Origin: Mytilus galloprovincialis | Lineage: Eukaryota; Mollusca; Bivalvia; Mytilida; Mytilidae | Reading direction: 5' to 3' | DNA length: 64,000 nt | Assembly (NCBI RefSeq): GCF_965363235.1 | Contig: NC_134851.1 | Location: 38,468,321-38,532,320, forward strand | In this document: positions 44,816 through 56,513 of the stretch, one piece after another | Layout: every line of letters starts with the position of its first letter | Position numbering within the stretch: the stretch's first letter is position 1 | Made by a program: the position numbers and the translations under genes | Notes under the pieces: model-generated | Database searches by the model: none | Told to the model about the DNA's origin: nothing | The model's input: the letters and a program-made list of their open reading frames with translations, nothing else

Positions 44816-45415
44816 AACAAAAGAAATCGTCAGTTTATATTTATATTTTGTTATTGTTGAAAATAAAACAATTAAAAAAGATAACGTGTATGTGTTTTTT
44901 TACGAATTGAAAGTAATATATTTACTATCTATATTCGTCGCAAATTTAATTTTATGACCGACTATAACATTTTGAAATAGTATCTATGCAAATTCACAGA
45001 TGTAGGAGTTCTCAAATCTAATATACAACAAGCAGAACCACCGTTTGAATTTCTTAGCAAATTTCGAAATATATCTGAAAAATCATCTCTTTTTATATAT
45101 CTGGATTTCAAGTTTGATAACAATATCTTGAATTAGTAAAAGGCCTTTGAGTATGCAAAGTTATTTTCAATTAAGTCACTCGAAAATGATTATATCATAA
45201 CATTTTGGGGTCAAAGTGGGCTTGTATGTACATGTATAATCATTTTGTATCGACGCTATTCATATCCAGAAAAGACATGGGGGATGACAAGAAGCACGTT
45301 TGAATTAAGAAAAGCATGAAAAACATGCATGCATGACATTTATGTTTGATTTTTTTACGAAAGAACTTACAATATAAAATTAATCCAAGTTCTAAAGAAA
45401 AAAATATGTTTAACT

Positions 45416-45449
<34 letters not shown>

Positions 45450-46417
45450 AGTTTTTGGTTCATTAGTTGTTAAATGTACCGCAAGGAGTAACTATCATCG
45501 GTAAAGGTAAGGAAATGTAAGAAAGCATTTAAAACCATAAATAAGTCGAAAACCGACATCATTACATGTATCAAAGGAAGAACACCTTTCACAATAGTGA
45601 ACGAAAACAAATCACACAAATCTATTGAAAAAAATACGAATCATACCAAAACGCGGATGAACTCTTAATTATGCCTAAGAAGAGCATGTAGTTCTTTTTT
45701 TTCAAATAATAACGTTCAGTGTTCCTCTTTTTATCTGTAAAATGGTCTGGATGAGGGTCATAAACTTCTTTTTTCTTTGCGTTTTAGAGCATTTTTGTTT
45801 TCTTTTTCTTTTATTTGACCCTTATTCTCCATTCTTTATTATTGAGTATTTCCAAATTCCCTATTCCTAATTTTTCGGCCGTTTTTTTTTCTTCCCCTTT
45901 TTATTACCATTCATTCTGTATTATTTGCTTATATATTTTCTATATTCTGTTAACTCCATATAGACCCTCATGTAAAAAATCCAGAGATAATTAGCAAACG
46001 ATAATTTCACAAACGAGGATGGTTCCTGCAATTGTGTTTACGGCAAATAGAAATCGAACATATTCGTGGTCATCTGTAAAAGATATACTAGTATCAAAAT
46101 AGTCTGAGAAAAAACTCATACAACTATGCAATGCCATACTACTGATTCCTCATGAAATAGGACGTAAGTGTTTATAAAAAAGACTGTCCTGGAGAGTTGT
46201 CTCATTGGCAATCAAACCATATCTTCTTTTTTATATCCAACGTACTATAGAAAATACATAATAATCGCCCCTAGCTGTCAGTTTATAACATCTAGTATGC
46301 ATTATACATACTCCATATACAGTTAATGTCGAATTCTGTAGCATAAGTATGAAAGGATAAAGCTATCTTTTTCGTCTCAAGGTAATTTTCAACCGTGCAC
46401 TTCTTAATGTCAACTTC

Positions 46418-46636
46418 TTAAAGTAAGTCAAATTTCAAAGAATAAACTCCATTTGTGGCTATAGTATCCATAGTACCAACTGCAATGCAATAGACGCAAT
46501 CGACATCGTAATTACTATTGTGAACTATTCGTGAAGGGACGAACTCATCTGAATATCGGACCATGAAGCTAATCGATTTTTGGTAGCCTTTTTGAGCACA
46601 AACGGCTTCAAAAAGAATAATGAACGTAAAATACAT
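46418..46636 (-). CDS. Doubtful small secreted-protein frame
   Basis: A 72-residue frame begins with a signal-like segment (FTFIILFEAVCAQ) and continues with a polar body containing SRIVHNSNYDVDC and CVYCIAVG. I do not recognise it. It could be a small secreted peptide, one exon of a larger gene, or chance. No splice partner or poly(A) signal was identified. Confidence 0.2.
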   Translation of the reverse strand: MYFTFIILFEAVCAQKGYQKSISFMVRYSDEFVPSRIVHNSNYDVDCVYCIAVGTMDTIATNGVYSLKFDLL

Positions 46637-47440
46637 TGGTACTTGGGGACATCACAATATTTTAAGCTGAAACCCTTTTCCAAAAATCTGTAATTTTTTT
46701 TCTTATAATTTCAGGGGATTTGTTTTGCGTTTTTCTGTGGTATATTACTAGTATAGCACAAATATACCGGGAATGACATGTCTTTACTACAAGCATTTGC
46801 TGTCATCTCCTAGTTTACTATCCACAGCGGTCACTGACAATACATGTGGAGAGCTGCAATTAAGATTTAAATAAAACAATATATGTTGAGAGCTATCTAT
46901 ATTGTTATATTAAAATCCTTATTTGCAACTGGCAAACTACGATATTTTTTAGAAAGTCCTGCAAATACTCCATAAGTTTTTTTTTTAACCTGCAGAGTGT
47001 GTGATATAGAACCTATGTACAACGTCTCTTTTCTAGGTTTGTGTATTCACATACCACCCACATAACCAAATCTGCACTTCTCTTCAGCTATGTGCACGTC
47101 AGCCGTGAAAGCCAATTTAAATTTTTTTTAAAAACGTTTCAACAAGAAAAGTTAAAACTCAATAACTGATAAAAATATATGACTACACTATTTGAAGATT
47201 GGACGTTTTATTTTCATTTACTAGCACTAGCACTGCTAGAGGACTCGAAGTCACGATATTTGTCATCAGCTCGTAGACGGTTCTTTGGTACCGACACAAT
47301 GTTTAACATTTTTTTTTTAAAATTTCCCTTTGATAAATTTGAAAAGGTTTCAACTCCATTAGACAAAGTCCTATAGTGAATTTATACATAAAAAATACTG
47401 CTGTCGATCGCAAGCTATTTTCATCATCTGCTAAGGGGTC

Positions 47441-47442
<2 letters not shown>

Positions 47443-47487
<45 letters not shown>
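47443..47487. repeat. Poly-A run of about 45 bases
   Basis: An unbroken A run preceded by GGGGTCGC and followed by CTAAGAGAGG. No clear retroelement body adjoins it. Confidence 0.9.
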
Positions 47488-47490
<3 letters not shown>

Positions 47491-47605
47491 AAGAGAGGAG
47501 GGAGTACATAGTTTTTCATAGTATTTCATAGTTCGTATGGTTTACATGTTTATCAAAAAAGAATCGGCTTGCATTTATTAATTTTGCATTCTAAATCGCA
47601 CTAAA

Positions 47606-47761
47606 CAGTGGCGGATCCAGAATTTTTCATAAGTGGGGGCCCACTGACTGATCTAAGAGGGGGCCGCTCCAGTCACGCTTCAGTGATTCCCTATAAGCAA
47701 CCAAATTTTTTTCCAAAAAGGGGGGCCCGGGCCCCATGCCCCCCCCTAAATCCGCCTCTGC
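47606..47761. mobile_element. About 156 bp MITE with GTGGCGGATCCAG ends
   Basis: The left end CAGTGGCGGATCCAG and right end CTAAATCCGCCTCTG are imperfect inverted repeats. The interior is G/C-rich (GGGGGCCCAC.. and ..GGGGGGCCCGGG). The frame through it is incidental. Related fragments are at 30360 and 43640. Confidence 0.85.
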
Positions 47762-48317
47762 TAAACGTATACAATTTTCTTATCCAAAGGACAGTCAAAA
47801 TTTATGAAAGCATGAAAAAAACAACACCCTTATCCAATTAAAGATGAAATGTCATACAATTCCCGCATGTTGTTTATTTCTGATGCAATATTTTTGAAAA
47901 TTACAGCATCGTCGGAAAATTCTGATGCAATCTTTCTGTAAATGTCAGCATCTCCGGAAATAAAGGTTATCCGAAGGTCGTGGTAAAAGTGACATTAATA
48001 GTGGAACAAATTGGAAATTGCTCGAAATACATAACGTTTGTGTACTAAATGCAACACATCACTTTATTTAAATAGAAGTTCAAAGGCGTGTAATAGAGCA
48101 ACATCAAAATTGCTTAATCGAGTATTATGTCTGTAAAGCTTCTTTCAAAAGCAGAAGCTTGTATAAAGCACATCAGTTGAAATGTTCGACAAAGGAAAGT
48201 GAATGCGATGCTGAAAACAATTATTTATGAAATTGCATAATTTATTTCACATGTTTCATGATATTAAATTGGAGTTACCGGCAAGCAAATATATAGAATT
48301 AGAAGATAAAGGACAAC

Positions 48318-48423
48318 AACTTCCAAGCAAGGACCGAAGCTCATAAACTCGGCAATCAAACGTGTTAAACGCAGGACTTCGGGAATGTCCGGAGAGCCGA
48401 CAACCTTGCTTCGGAAGTTGAAA
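48318..48423. repeat. Hairpin element
   Basis: ACAACTTCCAAGCAAGG on the left and CCTTGCTTCGGAAGTTG on the right are imperfect inverted repeats about 106 bp apart end to end. Confidence 0.75.
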
Positions 48424-49272
48424 GGACAAGTGAGTAAATTCTTTGACCGCGTTATTACATGCTATTTGTAAAATAATTTTTTAAAGTATTGATACAACTT
48501 GCGAAGGGGATAGGAACATAACATCAAAGCTGTGTCTGTTGCCAAACCTAAATGAATCTAATGTGAAATATCCTTGATTTGTTTTTTAGCTTGTGTATAT
48601 ACCATTTTAAGCAGCCTCGATGACTGTGTGATCTAAGTACTTATTTCTGTAACCAACAGCCAGTCAGCACTAAGGTTAGAATTCCGAATTCTGCTTGTGC
48701 GACTGAACTCCAATCTTAATTGACTTGGATAGACAATTTTCTAATCGAAGATTTGTGGTTTTCTTCCGGCACCCCGATTTCATCCACCACTGTAACTGGT
48801 CGCAACGAAATAGTTCTTGAAAGTGCGCTTTAATTAAAGTGACGTTAAATGCCAATAATCAATAAACATTTAAATCGCTTACTTTGTATTAAATGTTTTT
48901 AATACATGTTTTTAATACAGCCTGCTTTGTATTCTACAATTTCATCTTAAAGCAGTCAACTGTATATTTTTTTTAGCGTGTCCATGCAGGCGGTATGGAT
49001 GGGATTCACGGAGTAGAGAATAATTGGAAAAAACATGAAGAATAGAGAACAAAGGACTACAAAAATAAAGATTGAAGAAAATGAGGCGCTAAAACAAATG
49101 GAGAATAATTGGAAAAAAGTATAAAAAGGAAATGGCATAAAAATTATGGAATACAGAAGTGTAGGACTTTCACCCAGACCCTCATTTGCATTTTGGTAAC
49201 GAACAGTATCATATTGTATTCCAAAGTAACAGTTCTTCGGATGAATCCGTTACTCTTATTATCTTACCTATC

Positions 49273-49530
49273 GAATTAGACTATTTACTGGATTTGTAAT
49301 AAAATTAGCAACACGACGGGTGCCACATGTGGAGCAGAATCTGCGTACCCTCTCGGTACACATGAGATCGCTTCCAGTTTTTGGTGGGTTTTTGTTCCTT
49401 AGTCTTAAGTATTCTTTGGTGTGTCTTGTATACTATTATTTGTCTGTTTGTCTCTTTCTTTTCAGCCATGGCGTTGTCAGTTAATTTTCGATCTATGAGC
49501 CTCTGGTATCTTATGCCCCTCTTTTATGAA
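49273..49530. repeat. Dispersed repeat family E (copy 1)
   Basis: It contains GTGCCACATGTGGAGCAG, then CAGTTTTTGGTGGG, GTATACTATTATTTGTC and AGCCATGGCGTTGTCAGTT. Other copies lie at 51900-52120 and, inverted, at 57890-58170; a shorter inverted piece is at 33690-33830. Confidence 0.8.
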
Positions 49531-50247
49531 GGAACATATCGCCCGAGCTGTGATTTTTGCCAATGTATATCACTGGAAGCTGTATATTGTTAATGGCTTT
49601 ATTATGTTCCACTGTTATAGACATATCTTATTTCAGGGTGGCATTCAAAATCTCAAATACACTTTTTTCATGCCAAAGGCATTGCGATATTGTCATATTG
49701 TGTATAGCATGAAAAACCCAATTAATTGTTATAAAAAGTAAAGCACACTATAGAACTTAAGATGAATACACTTATCATAGATACCAGGATTGAATCTATT
49801 AGAAGGAAGATATTTCTGACTTATAAATTGCTTTCCGATAAGAAAAAGAAAAAAAAGGGGTCACCGGACTCGTTTTCTTAGTACATAATACATGTAATAA
49901 TTAGGTAAATTCACTGCAAAATATATTATAAAAGTCATTTTATCTGCGTTTCCTCCACTAATATCTGATATATATCCCCTTATTCCCAAAGTTAGGGGAA
50001 AAGAAATCAAACAAAAGTATTTTGTTGTAAAAAAAAAAAGAACAGCCGTAAATATATCACTAGTAGAGCACATAATTTTCTATTTTGAAATAAAACGTCT
50101 GACGCAAGAATTACAAAGTTTTTTTTAACGTACTTGGATATTTGAATGTTTTGCCCACTTCATTAAAGCTCTAGACCGATTGTTAACTGTTATTCAACCG
50201 AAAATGACAGATTAAGGAAGACGACCTTGTATGCTAACCGACCGTGC

Positions 50248-50282
<35 letters not shown>

Positions 50283-50310
50283 GACCGTGCGAGGGCTTTA
50301 TCGCCAGTTA

Positions 50311-50625
50311 GGGAGCTACCATTTGATTTTTAGGGGGGGAGGGGGAGGGGGGGGGCGGGGGGGGGGGGGGGGGGGCTAGGATGAAATTTGAAAAAAAAAT
50401 AGGCAGGACAGGAGTTTTGAGTAAAAAAAAAGGCAGGATGAGACAATTGCCAAAAAAAAAAAGTCAGGACGACAATTTAGGTAAAAAAAAGTCAGGATAA
50501 ACTGAAAAAAAAGCAGGACCAAACAGAGTGAAAAATAAAAAGGCAGGACTGAGATTACAGCTAAAATAAAATGCAGGACAAAATTTTTCATCCTAGCCCC
50601 CCATAAAAATCAAATGGTAGCTCCC
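50311..50625. mobile_element. MITE with internal GGCAGGA repeats
   Basis: The terminal repeats are GGGAGCTACCATTTGATTTT and AAAATCAAATGGTAGCTCCC, flanked by TTA on the left and TTAA on the right. A long G-rich run follows the left end. The interior repeats a roughly 30 bp unit of GGCAGGA or GTCAGGA plus an A run six or seven times. Confidence 0.87.
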
Positions 50626-50881
50626 TTAAGTCGTTAAACACTTACATCATTATGTACGCTAAAAACTTAAGCATAAAACCAAATTGGCTACCCAAACTCG
50701 TCAAAACTTATCAAAGAAAGCCAGAAACTTTTTAGTTTATTAAAAAAAAAAGCGTTACAAGAATTAGATTAATGGAAACCAACCATGTATATTTATATAA
50801 ACTTTAATACCTGCTTTAGATGGATTTGGCTATTTTGTTTAGGTCGTCTTTGGTTAATAGCTCTTCAACTTTTTCGGTCCT

Positions 50882-51283
50882 TTAAGGGAGTTCACGTCTC
50901 AGTGTCAAAGTAATTAACTTTTCAAAACACTAGTTTATATAGATAGGGGGTTATTAAAGGAATCCAAAGAGCAAAAAAAAATATATATAGGTCGCCGTGC
51001 TTGTTTTCGAGATATATGCCATTGAAATTTTGGCGGGAAAATATTCTCTCTTGACTTTTCATAGCTTTATCATTGACAAGTTGAAGTTCTCAAAAACTGT
51101 TAAAAAGTAATTAAAATTTTATAAGACTTTTACAGATTGCTTATCATTATACATGTAAAAGATTTATAAAAAGAAAAATGGGGGTCTCCGGGCAAATTTT
51201 TTCCATGCATTCAAATGGATAAAACCAGAGGATTCCGAAAATCTGTCATAAAAATCCACAACATGACAAGCCAGCTCCCTTAA
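50882..51283. mobile_element. TTAA-bounded MITE, family F
   Basis: It runs from TTAAGGGAGTTCACGTC to CCAGCTCCCTTAA. The inverted ends are short (TTAAGGGAG then diverging). It is 402 bp, non-coding. Confidence 0.65.
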
Positions 51284-51899
51284 CATCCTTGGCCTCCAAA
51301 TAATAAGTGTGATCGTTCCTGATGAAGGTATTTATAACGTGTTGTATCCATTTTTGGTAAAAATGGGAATGAATGAACATAAAAGAAATTTATCCATAGT
51401 TAACGTGTTCCGCTAGAATTAGACATTATGTTTGTTTTTTCATTGAAATACAGATTTAACAGCAACACATTGAATCTTTTCAGACTCCAGGAAAATTACT
51501 TGAATAAATTGCAAGAAATATTCAGTACGTGTTTATGATTCATACAATGTAGTGTGGATTTTTTCTCATGGTTAAAACATTAAAGAGTACATTTACAAAG
51601 ATCAAACAACCTCTCATTGCCATCTGAACGTTGATTGTTAAATGTACGTTATTGGTAATAGTTTCAAGTTTTACATAAAAAAAGGTTATTGCAAGATATA
51701 ACTGGTGCAAGATACATCAACCCTGTCGTAATCCATATATGTGTCTTATTGAAATTAAAATAAAATTACGAACATAACTACGATATCCTCATGTACTTAT
51801 CACTTATAGGAAATTAAAAAGTCATAAAATTAAATACTTATATATTATTTGAACGTGTACAATGATGTATTAAATACAAAAGTTACAAGAAGAAGTGGT

Positions 51900-52120
51900 C
51901 GGAAGGTTTGGATTATTTACACATGTGGAGCAGATCACCCCCAGTTTTTAGTGTGGTTCGTGTTGCTTACCCTTTAGTTTTTTTATGTTGTGTCTTCTGT
52001 ATTATTATTTGTCTCTTTGGTTTTTTTTAAATTTTTAGCCATGGCGTTGTCAGTTTATTTTCAATCTATGATTTTTGGTGTCCCTCTATTATCTTTCGTC
52101 CCTTTTTTATAAACTTGATT
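51900..52120. repeat. Dispersed repeat family E (copy 2)
   Basis: ACACATGTGGAGCAGATC, CCCCAGTTTTTAG and AGCCATGGCGTTGTCAGTT occur in the same order as at 49273-49530. Confidence 0.8.
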
Positions 52121-52232
52121 ATAACCTTTAACTGAATTTTACATTGTTAATTATGATGTAAATTTAAAATCTTATCCTGATATCTTCATATTTTTAACTA
52201 CTTTCGTTAGGATCTAATTAGTTATCAAAAGT

Positions 52233-52386
52233 ACCAGGATTGTAATTTAGTACGCCAGACGCGCGTTTCGTCTACATAAGACTCATCAGTGACGCTGAAA
52301 TCGAAATATTGATAAAGCCAAACATGTACAAAGTTGAAGAGCATTGAGGATCCAAAATTCCAAAAAGTTGTGCCAAATACGGCTAA
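52233..52386 (-). mobile_element. Dispersed repeat with a hammerhead-ribozyme-like core (copy 1)
   Basis: Read on the minus strand, CTGATGA (52283-52289) is followed by GTCTTATGTAGAC, which can pair as a 4 bp stem, then GAAA (52266-52269), then ACGC..GCGT pairing across a 7-base loop and the triplet GTA where cleavage would fall. This is the order of a hammerhead core. A closing stem I directly next to the core is not evident; a TTATCAA/TTGATAA pair lies further out. The rest, including GAGCATTGAGGATCC, matches the copy at 59298-59453. Confidence 0.6.
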
Positions 52387-52604
52387 ACCACATTACAGCA
52401 AACATGACAATTTAGTTATTATGAAAACATGCATTACATTATAAAAACTACAAGGAAAAGAATCAGTGTTTGGCTTATTAATATTTCTAATAGATAAATT
52501 GTCACCATAAAATAATAAGCAATTCTTATTGCTAAATATATAGGGACTTAACGTTCATCTTTATTGTTCTATATTAAATAAATGAGAGGTTTATTTTGTT
52601 CAAA

Positions 52605-53050
52605 TTTCTGTGAACATTGAAATCAATACTGATTTTTTTAAATCCACACAAACTACAATTTTTAACTAGTATTTATCTGTGAACATTATTACATTTATTG
52701 TACAAATTTTCGAAGAAAAACAACTCTCAACAACGTACATAGAAATTAATGCTGTTTTTTTTTTAACCTTAACAAACTACAATTTTAAACTATTCGTATA
52801 TATCTGTGAACATTATAAACGAAATGAAGTGAAATAATGCTGTTTTAACCTTAACAGACTACAATTTTAAACTATAAGTATATCTGTGAACATTATAATC
52901 GAAATGAAGTGAAATAATGCTGTTTTAACATTAGCAGACTACAACTTTAAACTATTCGTATATCTGTGAACATTATAATCGAAATGAAGTGAAATAATGC
53001 TGTTTTAACCTTAACAGACTACAATCCTCAACTTTTTATATATCTGCGAA
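52605..53050. repeat. Tandem repeat, unit about 85 bp, about five units
   Basis: Each unit contains ATCTGTGAACATTATAA, GAAATGAAGTGAAATAATG and CTTAACAGACTACAATTT. The middle units are nearly identical; the outer ones are more diverged. Confidence 0.9.
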
Positions 53051-53442
53051 ATTTATAACATTTATATATTATACTAACTTTCGTAGAAAAAAACAACCTC
53101 GCTCACTAACATATTAATTCAATTAGTTTAAATCTTAAAACAATTGTGAGGGTTATTTGTTATGAAAATGAAGCGGAAAGGTAAAGGAATTTGACAATGT
53201 CAAACACCGGAAAATACAATGTCAACATGTTATCCTGTGAACTTTTACAAAATAGTTGTGTAAAGTGAAGTGTTAATTTGATGATGTGGAAAAGATGATG
53301 TAGGTTTTGACGAATAGGTGTCAGACATAGCTATCGTGTATTTAATATCACAAAATTTTGATTAAAATAAATGTCCATGCATATTTTTGATAAAACATGT
53401 GTTTTGTTACGCAATTAGCTTAATTGCTGAAAATTGCAAATT

Positions 53443-53530
53443 GCATAAATAGGCAAATGTTCGTTGAAACGATCGCAGTACTTTCCTTGGCTTCCCATTG
53501 ATACCTTCCTGCCATATAGTTTATACTCAG
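53443..53530 (+). promoter_or_regulatory. Candidate promoter and untranslated first exon of the methionine-rich gene
   Basis: A TATA-like GCATAAATAGG (53443-53453) is followed by about 75 bases and then a strong donor CTCAG/GTAAGA at 53530/53531. The coding exon at 56494 needs an upstream exon on this strand, and this is the best candidate I can see. It is inference from signals only. Confidence 0.35.
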
Positions 53531-53551
53531 GTAAGATTTGTGTTTTATGAT

Positions 53552-54454
53552 TTAAGGTGGTATCTAACACTACAGGGAGATAACTCTGTAAAATCAGCTA
53601 AATGTTTTAAGGGCATACGATACAGTTACAGGGAAGGTAATGACGTTGCTAACGTAAAATTTATTTTCGCGACGTCAAACTATGACATATCGGGAAAAGA
53701 TGCATTTTTCGACTGATTTTTATCATTCAAACTGATTTAATTTGAAAACGAGTGCATGGACCCCTATTTTTTAAAACAGCAATTTGTTTCATTTTGCAAG
53801 GAGATTATTGTGACCCAAATTTTATAAAACTGTAAATAGCGCATTTTTTAAAATTTTGATAAACATGCAGCAAAAAATGACGTTTTTTCCTCTATTCATG
53901 AACATTTGATAAATATAGAGTTATTTCTAAATAAAAATTACATAATTTTCAATGATACTTATAAAATACAGAAATTACCGATTATTTAACAAAAAACAAT
54001 TGTGTTTATCTTTAAAAGCAAAAAAGTTACGTTGTTCTTTCGAAAAAGAAAATACGGACACAAATCTGAATTTTGAGCAAATATACAAAATTTCGACCTC
54101 ATTTTACTCAAAAAGTAGCACATGAAGATATATTTTTTATGACATATTTGATTTAATCAGGTAAAAAATAGCCTATATGCAAATTTTCATCAACTTGTAA
54201 ATACAGGTTCAAAACTGTATCGTATGCCCTTAATTACGTTGTGTTGTTAAGGGAATATCAAGCTTCTCAATAATCAAAATAAGTGTTTTCAAACTGCTAT
54301 ATAACTAGTGTAATTTTTCTGATAAAACGGTTGGTTGAAATTTTTTGAAATTTTTATATTTTTGTTAAAGGGTCAAAGTAAATACTTTGTCAAAATTTTA
54401 AGAAAATTAAACAAGCCAAATTAATTTTAGTTAAAGTGTTGGGTACCACCTTAA
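53552..54454. mobile_element. TTAA-type MITE, family A (copy 4), split by another MITE
   Basis: The ends are TTAAGGTGGTATCTAAC and GGTACCACCTTAA. The copy is interrupted at its internal TTAA by the element at 53611-54229; without that it is about the size of the complete copies. Confidence 0.9.
53611..54229. mobile_element. 619 bp TTAA-type MITE, family G, nested in family A
   Basis: The perfect inverted ends GGGCATACGATACAGTT and AACTGTATCGTATGCCC are flanked by TTAA on both sides (53607-53610 and 54230-54233). Intact family A copies have a single TTAA here (TGTTTTAATTACG), so the target duplication is directly shown. It is non-coding. Confidence 0.95.
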
Positions 54455-55130
54455 CTGTTAAAAAAAACTTTTGGTTATAATAATGCAATTGCTTATGTCT
54501 AACCTGCATGCTATTTATAGCTTAATGTTTAAATTTAATAGGTCATAATATGTTTTGAAGTTGCACAATATTTATTGACATTCCTGCACATTAAGTTATG
54601 TTTTATGTAGACGACCTTTTAAAAATATGCAACATCTGTATTTTTATTATTGAGAAAATTGTCTAACACCAAAAACTTAATATGGTATATAAAAAAAAAA
54701 TTGGGGAAAATTTATCTCATGATAGTCTACTATGACAAAATTTAATATAACGTAAACAACGTATAAAAAAGACAAAACATGCCTTTTCTAAAATGATATG
54801 AATTATTTACTCAAATCATAAATTAATCATATAAAGAAAACATTGAAGGCCATCTCTCCTTTAAATACAATTACGCGGAGTGTCTCAAAAAGCAATAAAT
54901 TAGGCAACATATATATTTAGAAGTGAGAGGACACGTAAAATTTGTTGTAACAAATGTAAGAATACAGTAACTGAAAGCAGTAAATGTATGAAGGAATAGT
55001 GTGTTTTCTTTATTTGATAGGATACAATTTCGATGCCCGGTTCTCTATTAGTTCTTTGTGGTTTCATTTTGATAATTTGTGCAATGAAAACTTATTATTA
55101 TTGTGCGTATGCTTATAATACTTTTAATGA
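54455..55130. other. AT-rich spacer
   Basis: No gene or repeat identified beyond general AT richness. It would be part of the first intron if the exon at 53475-53530 belongs to the methionine-rich gene. Confidence 0.4.
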
Positions 55131-55593
55131 ACAAATCGTCGCTGGGCTTCTAAAATGTCGTATATGACTTTTTTGGCTAAAAATACTTTTTGACACCAAT
55201 GGTCTGGGCGGGAAGAAATCTTTGGTATCACAAAATAGCATGCAGTTAGACCAATCAAAATGTGTGAAATTAGACATATTACAAAATTACCAGTGTCAGT
55301 TGTTTGTAAAGTTTGCTTCCAAAATGTGGTATGAAAACTTGAAAATCGTTGTAGAATGGCTTTGGGAAAATAATAATTGTACATTTCTTTATTTCTGTGA
55401 AATAATTTAAGTTCTTGGATAATCCAGAAATGTCAACGTTTTTATTTCACTGCTATTTACAAAAATGTTCAAGTTCACATACGACATTTTGGAAGCATGC
55501 ATTTTGCCAAAATTTTCAAAGCCTGTTTGTGAGAATTTTTTTTCTTGAAAAATTTGTAATTTACAACATTTTAGAAGCCCAGCGACGAAATGT
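55131..55593. mobile_element. Foldback element of about 460 bp
   Basis: The outer ends TCGTCGCTGGGCTTCTAAAA and TTTTAGAAGCCCAGCGACGA are inverted repeats. A second inverted pair lies inside (TTGCTTCCAAAATGTGGTAT near 55312 against ATACGACATTTTGGAAGCAT near 55479). The unit could form a branched hairpin. Target duplication not resolved. Confidence 0.8.
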
Positions 55594-56493
55594 AATGTTC
55601 ATGCAACTAAAATAGTACTTGATTGGTAAATTGTGTGTTCTCACTACGTGATGGAGGAAATTTGTTGTTCTATCATGATCATAGTCTTTTGTGAAAAACA
55701 GCAACAATTTAAAATTTAACTTTGACGCCTGAATCTACAATCAGCGCTTTTCAAATCGGTTTTCGAAATATTGTGACTTCTTATTTTAAAATGTTTACAT
55801 TGTACGCTGAGTTTTATTAAAACACACGCAGATTTAAAGATGTCTTTGCGTGAATGGAAATTGTGCAAAAATTTACAAGAAAAGAAATTTCAAGTCAATT
55901 TCACCTTATAATGTACCATGCCATTCACAGACAAACCTTCTCATTCACTAGCTTAATTGGGTACTTCAAAAAGTATTTTCGACTTTTGCCTGCTATTGAT
56001 ATTTTTGAATTGAGAATGAACCATGTTCTGCTTATTTATTTTTATGCTTTTATATTTCTTAGTTTGTAAAGTGAAAATAACTGCATAAAATTTGCTGCGT
56101 CTGAAACGCTTTTCTAGATAAACCTTCCTCAGAAAGAATTTTCATGCAACTGGTGGTAAAGAGAGTAAATAAATACATTACATGGGTATAGTTTTTTAAT
56201 ACAATTTTTCTATTGGTTGTTAATATTATGTTGTCACTGGGTAATACTAGGGATGTGTGGTTATTTGAGCGAAGAATAATTGGAGTAAGTTGAACAAAGT
56301 GTAACATTGGGAAAACGTCTAGTTGCTGCGTTACGTTCGAGGTTAAGCAAACCATTGCAACCCTATCTATTTCAAGTCCTTAAATATACGTTTATCAGCA
56401 TTAAAATTTGATTATTTCTAAGCGAACAGTTGAAAGATTATGCATGCTTGAATTTATATTTTCGTTTGATACCATGTGCTTTTTGTTTTTCAG
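55594..56493. other. Spacer upstream of the methionine-rich coding exon
   Basis: Unique-looking AT-rich sequence; no supported gene. It ends in the pyrimidine tract and CAG acceptor at 56491-56493. Confidence 0.4.
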
Positions 56494-56513
56494 GTTCCGT
56501 CGTATATCAAAAC

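Larger units (their letters stand above)
44816..53442. other. Gene-poor, repeat-rich spacer
   Basis: No conserved protein is recognisable over 8.6 kb. The stretch holds homopolymer runs, several MITEs, hairpins, dispersed repeats, a ribozyme-like repeat and an 85 bp tandem array, all listed separately. One small frame (46418-46636) is noted as doubtful. Confidence 0.6.

Noticed and set aside
47443-47487. Poly-A tail of a retroposed gene
   Set aside because: No gene-like or LINE/SINE body could be found directly upstream or downstream, and no target duplication.
47608-47841. Frame beginning MADPEFF
   Set aside because: It runs through the 47606-47761 MITE and stops soon after; no conserved protein.
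53498-53716. Plus-strand 72-residue frame
   Set aside because: It crosses the borders of two nested MITEs, so it cannot be an old coding sequence.
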